Below are positions 57,046 through 64,000 of a DNA stretch of 64,000 bases, in pieces. How positions within the stretch are numbered: the stretch's first letter is position 1; every line of letters begins with the position of its first letter. The notes under the pieces are model-generated. The model did not search any database. It worked only from the letters and a program-made list of their open reading frames with translations, and was not told the DNA's origin. Location of the stretch: contig NC_061804.1 in assembly GCF_021462225.1 (NCBI RefSeq), positions 6,370,740-6,434,739 of the forward strand, written 5' to 3'. The DNA is from Girardinichthys multiradiatus (lineage: Eukaryota; Chordata; Actinopteri; Cyprinodontiformes; Goodeidae). The position numbers were made by a program, and so were the translations under genes.

Positions 57046-57505
57046 TATTATTTGATAAAATATTAAAATATTAATATTAAAATATTAATATTAAATATTA
57101 AATAACATTCTCAGATTCATTTTTACAACACATGTGATGCCCATGTGAAACAGTGAATTGACTGACATCCCATAGCTTTTTGTAAACTCAACTGCCTCTC
57201 AGATACTCTTCCCACTGATCTGTGGATTCCCATGAGATAAAGATTGTGTAAGGCAATCTATGCTGTATATAGGATCAAACATCCTTCATTAGCAACTAAA
57301 ACTCTGCAAATGATACAAGATGCACAGCAAAATGTTGATTAAATTCTAGTCTGCCTTGACATTGCAGTTTGACAATTAATAATATATAGTGAAACATATT
57401 TCTTAAACAGGGAGGTGTAATTTGATATGGGAATTACCATAACGGCATTGTGCTCTTGTCAATTTAACAAGGTATTCGTTAGAAATATATGGTAATATAT
57501 CATAT
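57046..57505. other. AT-rich junction and unassigned sequence
   Basis: ATATTAAA-rich at 57060-57110, then nothing recognised. Confidence 0.4.
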
Positions 57506-57509
57506 GTTG

Positions 57510-58040
57510 TCATGTTTTGGCTGCTCCATTTTGTTCTAAGCTTGCTTGTCACCCTCAGACTGCTTTCCAGCCCCTCTGCTCTTGCCACACCCCCTGCTTC
57601 ACTGCCACAGTAATGACCTTCATCTGTTTCACCAGTTCTGCCTCCTACTTAAGCTCCGTGTCCACACTCACTCTTTGCCAGATTATTGAACTGGCCGCTC
57701 AGTAGATGTCTAGCTCTTTACCCATGTCCATGCCTGGTTTCTCGGTCCTGACCTATGGCCTGTCAATCGTCCCTCGCCTCCTGCCTGCCCCTTGCCTGAT
57801 TCTGATGCTGACTCTGAACCTTGGCTTTCGACACCGTTTCTGTTTTCTGGACCCCTCTACTTGGATTGTGATTTGGACTAGTTTTTGGCTCTCTGACCAC
57901 CCGGTTCTGACCTTGGATCATTCTCAGGAATCCCAAAACCCGCTCGCCCCCTGGATTTTTGCCCTCATGTACCACCATCATATGTGGACTTCTTCATTCT
58001 CGCCTGTCAGCAGATCGAATTGTTCTGAATCCAAAAAAAA
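57510..58040 (+). repeat. Pyrimidine-rich dispersed repeat
   Basis: T/C-rich, with CCTGCCTGCCCCTTGCCTGATTCTG-like words. It contains a 148-codon frame (57706-58152) that is probably chance. Comparable to the reverse complement of 53020-53720. Confidence 0.45.
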
Positions 58041-58223
58041 ACTCCTGTCATATGTAGAACGTTTGTCCATGTTCACATGTAAGTTTCTACACTATCTTGA
58101 AAACTATAGAAAATTACCACATTTTTTTTTCCAAATCTGGATGGTATGGTAAAATTTAAACGGAATGTTTTGTTGTGATTATGAATATATTATTTAAAAT
58201 TTAACATTAATACTTTAATATGT

Positions 58224-58480
58224 GCATGCGTGGGTTCTCACCGGGTACTCCGGCTTCCTCCCACAGTCCAAAGACATGTCTGTTAGGTTAATTGGTCACT
58301 CTAAATTGCCCTCAGGTGTATGAATGAGTGTGTGCATGGTTGTTTGTGTGTTGCCCTGCGATGGACTGGCGACTTGTCCAGGGTGTACCCTGCCTCTCGC
58401 CCATAGACTGCTGGAGATAGGCACCAGCTCCCCCGCGACCCACTATGGAATAAGCGGTAGAAATGACTGACTGACTGACT
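58224..58480 (+). repeat. Dispersed repeat R3, copy 3 (plus)
   Basis: The least diverged copy, ending in GACTGACTGACT. It lies between the two inverted R1 arms. Confidence 0.75.
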
Positions 58481-58504
58481 TTAATATTTTTATTAAATAA
58501 TATT

Positions 58505-59160
58505 TCTGTCAGTTAAGGGTTGTCCTGTGAATACCAGCTCCATAAGGCGATGGTATTAGGACAAAATTGAAAGGAATGAGCCAAGCTCTGGCATTATTAA
58601 ACAGCAAAACTCTGTACACACACAGAATGAATTCACCCAATTTCTTAAAATACAAGAATTTATAAAAAAAAAATAAATCAGCTCAAAGTCAAACATATTT
58701 CAATTAATGAACTTTTTACTATGCTAAAACAGCCTAACTAAAGTACCAAGCAAAATGAAAGAATAAGGAAGACTAATGGGCTATGTACAATATAAACAAG
58801 TGAATCAAAAATGGTTAACAACCATGACAGAAAGAGTGATGCAACATTACCATGCAATGTTATTTATGTTTCAGAACCAAGGATTATCTTGAATAATTTG
58901 GAAATAAAATTTGGTCAGTCTTGGAACTAACTTAGGCAATCATTGGTATACCTTTAAACAACCATTCACAATGCAAGATCAGATAAAACATTATTTTAAT
59001 AAAAAAACATTTTAAAGAATGGTGCTACTTAATAAAATTAACCTTCTGGATGACTAATACTCAACGGTGTTTAATTAGTTGCCTTTATTTATTAAAATAA
59101 TATTTAAAGAAATATTATTTTAAATAGGAACTAGGACTTTTGGATAAATGGGTCTTAACG
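58505..59160 (-). repeat. Repeat R1, copy 4 (minus)
   Basis: Reverse complement of 56500-57045; with copy 3 it forms an inverted pair about 1.46 kb apart. It stops where the LINE begins. Confidence 0.65.
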
Positions 59161-59413
59161 GTGAAGGCGTGGTAAGACGTATTCGTCACTTCCTGTTTTC
59201 ACTGTTGCACTCGGTGGATTGTTTGGTGTGTGAAGCCTCTCTCGTTTGATCTGATTTCTCTCTACTGTGATATTTTTTACTTGTTCTAATACATAAGCAC
59301 GTTAAAACACATACTTTCTGTTGCTACTTTTAACATTTGGGGAATCTCCATGTTTTGCACAGTTTTTCTAGTAGTGGTAAGGGGCTTAGCTTTGTGTTAG
59401 CTTTAACTCCACC

Positions 59414-60295
59414 ATGGCTACCCGTTCTGCTGTTTCTCTCTCTGTGTCTCTATCTCTCGCCTGCTCTCTGTGTCAGATGTTCAGTTACTCCTCTGTCTCC
59501 TTTAGTGATAATGGTACGTGTATTAAATGTAGCATAGTTGTAGCTTTGGAGGCGAGTGTGTCGGAATTGGAGGCCCGGCTCCGCGCTGTTGAAAAACCAG
59601 CAGATAGCCGAGGCCCCTTAGCCAGCGCGGTGCCACCGAGGGTAGCTCCCAGTAGCAGTCCTTCAGCAGAGGCCGCACAGCCTGGACCTCAGCCCGGCTG
59701 GGTGAAGGTACGTAGAAAGCATAGTCCTAGATCATAGCTCACAGGACACCATCTGTGTTTCTAACAGATTTTCCCTGCTCAGCGACACACCTGCTGAGAA
59801 GCCACCTCTGGTAATTGGCTGCTCCATAGTCAGAAATGTGTCACTAGAGTCACCAGCGACCATAGTCAAATGTCTGCCAGGGGCCAGAACGGTCGACATC
59901 AAATCCTACCTGAAACTGCTGGCTAAGGATAAGCGTAAATACAATAAGATTGTTATTCACGCTGACGTTAATGACACCCGGTTACGCCAATCGGAGGTCA
60001 CCAAAGTTAGTGTTGCTTCGGTGTGTAAGTTTGCCAAAACAATGTCATACTCCGTAATTTTTTCTGGTCCCCTCCTTGATCTGACCAGTGACGACATGTT
60101 TAGCCGCATGCTGTTATTCAACCGCTGGCAGTCTAGGTGGTGTCCAGAAAACGATGTGGGCTACATTGATAATTGGTGAACATTTTGGGGAAAACCTGGT
60201 TTGATCCAGAGAGACGGTATCCATCCCACTTTGGATGGAGCAGCTCTTCTTTTTAGGAATCTGGCCGAATTTATTAGTTCTCCAAAACTCTGACA
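59414..60295 (+). pseudogene. LINE ORF1: Cys-rich N-terminus, coiled coil and SGNH esterase domain
   Basis: The first frame (59414-59737, 107 codons) has two CxxC pairs near residues 20 and 38 and then a coiled coil. After stops and a frame change, an SGNH-hydrolase-like domain runs from about 59815 to 60295. Block I is read as Gly-Cys-Ser instead of Gly-Asp-Ser, block III as Val-Asn-Asp instead of Gly-Asn-Asp, and the catalytic DGIHP at about 60214-60228 is intact. In CR1/L2 LINEs this ORF1 esterase is thought to bind lipid or nucleic acid. Two altered catalytic blocks plus stops make it inactive. Confidence 0.75.
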
Positions 60296-61422
60296 ACCCA
60301 GGGTTCAGACCAGGAATCAGGGTCGTAGTTTAACACTTCTTTTTGCAGCTTCTGTACTGCTACCCACCCATTACCCTATTAAAACTGTGTCTAGCCCACG
60401 GCCAAAATTGAATAGATTAAAAAATAATGTAAAAGGAGGAAATCATGAAAATCTCATAAAAATAAACACAACTCAGACTGAAAAGAAAAATAAAACAATT
60501 AAATGTGGCTTACTAAACTTTGCTAATTAGTGACTTGATTTGTGACAATCAGATTGATTTATTTTGCCTCACAGAAACCTGGCTGCAGCAAGAGGATTAT
60601 GTTACTATAAATGAATCAACTCCTACTAATTATTGAAATTTTCACATTCCTCGAAATACTGGGCGAGGAGGCGGAGTAGCAACCAAGCTTGGTGTTAGCG
60701 CTAGATAAATACGCAAGCCTGTATGCTCGGCGTTTAATATAACCGCAGTTTTTGAAGAGGCCTAATAATAAACAGGGGATGTGTGTATGAATGCAAAATC
60801 ACATGATTCACCCAGTGAGACAACCCGAAACCTTGCTGAGTCTGGCCGAATTTATTAGTTCTCCAAAACTCTGACAACCCAGGGTTCAGACCAGGAATCA
60901 GGGTCGTAGTTTAACACTTCTTTCTGCAGCTTCTGTACTGCTACCCACCCATTACCCTATTAAAACTGTGTCTAGCCCACGGCCAAAATTGAATAGATTA
61001 AAAAATAATGTAAAAGGAGGAAATCATGAAAATCTCATAAAAATAAACACAACTCAGACTGAAAAGAAAAATAAAACAATTAAATGTGGCTTACTAAACT
61101 TTGCTAATTAGTGACTTGATTTGTGACAATCAGATTGATTTATTTTGCCTCACAGAAACCTGGCTGCAGCAAGAGGATTATGTTACTATAAATGAATCAA
61201 CTCCTACTAATTATTGAAATTTTCACATTCCTCGAAATACTGGGCGAGGAGGCGGAGTAGCAACCAAGCTTGGTGTTAGCGCTAGATAAATACGCAAGCC
61301 TGTATGCTCGGCGTTTAATATAACCGCAGTTTTTGAAGAGGCCTAATAATAAACAGGGGGTGTGTGTATGAATACAAAATCACATGATTCACCCAGTGAG
61401 ACAACCCGAAACCTTGCTGAGT
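60261..61422 (+). repeat. Two tandem 581-bp units derived from LINE plus foreign sequence
   Basis: The word CTGGCCGAATTTATTAG occurs at 60261, 60842 and 61423, exactly 581 apart. Units 1 and 2 differ at only a few positions by eye. Each consists of about 425 bp of LINE (end of ORF1 to early endonuclease) and 156 bp of unrelated sequence (60686-60841 and 61267-61422). Both units also share a 27-bp deletion that the following LINE (61680-61710) lacks, and both have stops in the endonuclease. Confidence 0.88.
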
Positions 61423-61548
61423 CTGGCCGAATTTATTAGTTCTCCAAAACTCTGACAACCCAGGGTTCAGACCAGGAAGCAGGGTCGTAGTTTAACACTC
61501 CTCTCTGCAGCTTCTGTACTGCTACCCACCCATTACCCTATTAAGACA

Positions 61549-62250
61549 GTGTCTCGCCCACGGCCAAAATTGTATAGATTAAAACATAATCTAAAAGGAG
61601 GAAATCAGGAAAATCTTATAAAAATAAACACAACTCAGATTAAAAAGAAAAATAAAACAATTAAATGTGGCTTACTGAACATAAGAGCTCTCTCTTCAAA
61701 GACTTTGCTAGTTATTGACTTGATTTGTGACAATCAGATTGATTTATTTTGCCTCACAGAAACCTGGCTGCATCAAGACGATTATGTTAATATAAATGAG
61801 TCAACTCCTACTAATTATTTAAATTTTCACATTCCTCGAAATACTGGGCGAGGAGGAGGAGTAGCAACCATCTTTCAGTCTGATTTATTGATTAGTCCCA
61901 GACCAATCAATAGCTACAACTCTTGAATATTTAATCCTTAGTTTTCCTCATCCAAATTGCAAAGCACTAAAACCACTTCTGTTTGTTGTTTTGCACCGTC
62001 CACCAGGCCCTTACTCTCAATTTTTAGGTCAGTTTTCAGACCTTTTATCTGATTTAGTGTTAAATACAGATAAGGTTATCATAGTGGGGGATTTAACATT
62101 CATGTTTACACTGAAAGTGAAAGCCTAAATATACCCTTTAATATCTTAGACTCAATTGGCTTTGCTCAAAAAATTAACAAACCTACCCACCTTTGTCTTC
62201 ATTCTCTGGACCTTGTGCTGACATACGGTACTGAGTGTAAAGACAACAAT
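61549..62250 (+). pseudogene. LINE ORF2: endonuclease domain, first part
   Basis: The frame 61549-61926 (125 codons) has the APE-type endonuclease patches NIRAL, LTETWL (catalytic Glu) and GRGGGVA. A stop at 61924-61926 and further shifts follow. Downstream, a VGDL patch (normally GDFN) is seen at about 62075-62095. The last part, LSDHFLVTF with the catalytic Asp-His, is found beyond the Tc1 at about 63893-63915. The enzyme nicks target DNA to start reverse transcription. Inactive here. Confidence 0.8.
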
Positions 62251-62251
62251 A

Positions 62252-63861
62252 CAGGTCCTTCTCAAAATATTAGCATATTGTGATAAAGTTCATTATTTTT
62301 CATAAAGTCATGATGAAAATTTAACATTCATATATTTTAGATTCATTGCACACCAACTGAAATATTTCAGGTCTTTTATTGTCTTAATACGGATGATTTT
62401 GGCATACAGCTCATGAAAACCCAAAATTCCTATCTCACAAAATTAGCATATCATTAAAAGGGTCTCTAAACGAGCTATGAACCTAATCATCTGAATCAAC
62501 GAGTTAACTCTAAACACCTGCAAAAGATTCCTGAGGCCTTTAAAACTCCCAGCCTGGTTCATCACTCAAAAGCCCAATCATGGGTAAGACTGCCGACCTG
62601 ACTGCTGTCCAGAAGGCCACTATTGACACCCTCAAGCAAGAGGGTAAGACACAGAAAGAAATTTCTGAACGAATAGGCTGTTCCCAGAGTGCTGTATCAA
62701 GGCACCTCAGTGGGAAGTCTGTGGGAAGGAAAAAGTGTGGCAGAAAACGCTGCACAACGAGAAGAGGTGACCGGACCCTGAGGAAGATTGTGGAGAAGGG
62801 CCGATTCCAGACCTTGGGGGACCTGCGGAAGCAGTGGACTGAGTCTGGAGTAGAAACATCCAGAGCCACCGTGCACAGGCGTGTGCAGGAGATGGGCTAC
62901 AGGTGCCGCATTCCCCAGGTCAAGCCACTTTTGAACCAGAAACAGCGGCAGAAGCGTCTGACCTGGGCTACAGAGAAGCAGCACTGGACTGTTGCTCAGT
63001 GGTCCAAAGTACTTTTTTCCGATGAAAGCAAATTCTGCATGTCATTCGGAAATCAAGGTGCCAGAGTCTGGAGGAAGACTGGGGAGAAGGAAATGCCAAA
63101 ATGCCAGAAGTCCAGTGTCAAGTACCCACAGTCAGTTATGGTCTGGGTTGCCGTGTCAACTGCTGGTGTTGGTCCACTGTGTTTTATCAAGGGCAGGGTC
63201 AATGCAGCTAGCTATCAGGAGATTTTGAAGCACTTCATGCTTCCATCTGCTGAAAAGCTTTATGGAGATGAAGATTTCATTTTTCAGCACGACCTGGCAC
63301 CTGCTCACAGTGCCAAAACCGATGGTAAATGGTTTACTGACCATGGTATCACTGTGCTCAATTGGCCTGCCAACTCTCCTGACCTGAACCCCATAGAGAA
63401 TCTGTGGGATATTGTGAAGAGAACGTTGAGAGACTCAAGACCCAACACTCTGGATGAGCTAAAGGCCGCTATTGAAGAATCCTGGGCCTCCATAAGACCT
63501 CAGCAGTGCCACAAGCTGATTGCCTCCATGCCACGCCGCATCGAAGCAGTCATTTCTGCAAAAGGATTCCCGACCAAGTATTGAGTGCATAACTGTACAT
63601 GATTATTTGAAGGTTGACGTTTTTTGTATTAAAAACACTTTTCTTTTATTGGTCGGATGAAATATGCTAATTTTGTGAGAAAGGAATTTTGGGTTTTCAT
63701 GAGCTGTATGCCAAAATAATCCGTATTAAGACAATAAAAGATCTGAAATATTTCAGTTAGTGTGCAATGAATCTAAAATATATGAATGTAAAATTTTCAT
63801 CATGACATTATGGAAAATAATGAACTTTATTACAATATGCTAATATTTTGAGAAGGACCTG
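62252..63861 (+). mobile_element. Tc1-B: second apparently complete copy of the Tc1-A family (1610 bp)
   Basis: Ends CAGGTCC (62252) and GGACCTG (63855-63861) with TA on both sides (62250-62251, 63862-63863). The length equals Tc1-A. Terminal arms are nearly the same as in Tc1-A, with the IR/DR words kept. It interrupts the LINE endonuclease between two alignable parts, giving a clean empty site. Confidence 0.93.
62580..63584 (+). CDS. Tc1-like transposase, full length (copy B)
   Basis: A 334-residue uninterrupted frame, in the same position within the element as copy A. The catalytic acids are Asp148, Asp238 and Glu273 (DD34E), all present. Differences from copy A include changes at residues 6, 8, 10 and 11, a cluster around 229-235 (Arg-Asp-Lys-Asn to Gly-Asp-Glu-Asp) and Gly190 to Val. 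Gly190 lies in the VWG motif between the catalytic Asp residues. That motif is highly conserved in Tc1 proteins, so the VWV in this copy could weaken it. The first ATG is taken as start. Confidence 0.92.
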   Translation: MGKTADLTAVQKATIDTLKQEGKTQKEISERIGCSQSAVSRHLSGKSVGRKKCGRKRCTTRRGDRTLRKIVEKGRFQTLGDLRKQWTESGVETSRATVHRRVQEMGYRCRIPQVKPLLNQKQRQKRLTWATEKQHWTVAQWSKVLFSDESKFCMSFGNQGARVWRKTGEKEMPKCQKSSVKYPQSVMVWVAVSTAGVGPLCFIKGRVNAASYQEILKHFMLPSAEKLYGDEDFIFQHDLAPAHSAKTDGKWFTDHGITVLNWPANSPDLNPIENLWDIVKRTLRDSRPNTLDELKAAIEESWASIRPQQCHKLIASMPRRIEAVISAKGFPTKY

Positions 63862-64000
63862 TATTTTCTCATAACCCTGTCCTGTCTGACCATTTTTTAG
63901 TGACCTTTGAGTTTAATTTGACCGGGTACTCTACACCTGAAACAAAATTTCATTAGAGTAGATCATTATCAAAAAATGCTGTAACAACCTTTAAAGAATT

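Larger units (their letters stand above)
59165..64000 (+). mobile_element. LINE with esterase-type ORF1, 5' half, split by Tc1-B and a tandem duplication
   Basis: Untranslated sequence from about 59165 is followed by ORF1 (59414-60295), the 581-bp duplication, ORF2 endonuclease (61549-62250), Tc1-B, and then the end of the endonuclease (63864-64000). It runs off the window. Presence of the 5' region shows it was not 5'-truncated on insertion. The family is of the L2/CR1 type with an SGNH-esterase ORF1. Confidence 0.8.

Noticed and set aside
57706..58152. 148-codon frame as a membrane protein gene
   Set aside because: It lies in a pyrimidine-rich dispersed repeat, which gives chance Leu/Phe/Ser/Pro-rich frames.

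Overview
This is nuclear DNA of a teleost fish, probably a percomorph. It is AT-rich and shows no confident host gene. It is packed with element types typical of ray-finned fish: Tc1-like DNA transposons with a TA target, non-LTR retrotransposons whose 3' ends carry GATTCT or ATTGAA tails, fish class I endogenous retroviruses (ERVs), and a foldback element. The species cannot be fixed from the sequence. Family names come from recognition by eye; no database was searched.

Layout. 1-7028: a decayed, env-bearing ERV (ERV-A) with its 3' LTR; its 5' LTR lies outside the window. 7085-9060: a Tc1 relic, a possible LTR-like block and a pyrimidine-rich dispersed repeat. 9061-17820: mostly unassigned, with a Tc1 relic at 13016-14233. 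17826-20215: a minus-strand LINE relic split by an intact-looking Tc1 element (Tc1-A, 18120-19729). 20216-26285: a second, younger ERV (ERV-B) without env. 26480-29760: dispersed repeats and a 1.4-kb foldback element (28093-29495) with a 6-bp target duplication. 29960-34360: two unclassified repeats, a Tc1 relic and two weak exon candidates. 34360-38065: nothing recognised. 38070-46565: Tc1 relics, a nearly complete Tc1 (39334-40599), several LINE 3' ends and a 2-kb L2-like LINE on the minus strand. 46790-54835: mainly unassigned, with short dispersed repeats. 54840-59160: several copies of one unclassified repeat, partly in inverted arrangement. 59165-64000: the 5' half of a LINE with an esterase-type ORF1, disturbed by a 581-bp tandem duplication and split in its endonuclease by a second intact-looking Tc1 (Tc1-B, 62252-63861).

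Main result. Both ERVs carry, in the pol region upstream of reverse transcriptase, a block with two His-x-Thr/Ser motifs about 61-63 residues apart, flanked by similar residues. This is the signature of the 2H phosphoesterase superfamily (the fold of CNPase, LigT and the viral 2',5'-phosphodiesterases). ERV-B keeps both histidines; the older ERV-A has the second changed to Gln. Finding the block twice, in two clearly different ERVs, suggests a 2H-like domain that is an ancestral part of a teleost ERV pol gene. The 5' leaders of both ERVs are also unusual. ERV-A has five repeated stem-loops after a branched structure, and ERV-B has six short hairpins resembling tRNA T-arms, two of which match the pol III B-box consensus.

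How the parts relate. Apart from possible isolated host exons, the recognisable genes belong to mobile elements. The two Tc1 copies have full-length transposase frames, equal length and near-identical termini, so they are probably recent insertions into older LINE sequence. Every ERV and LINE frame is broken.
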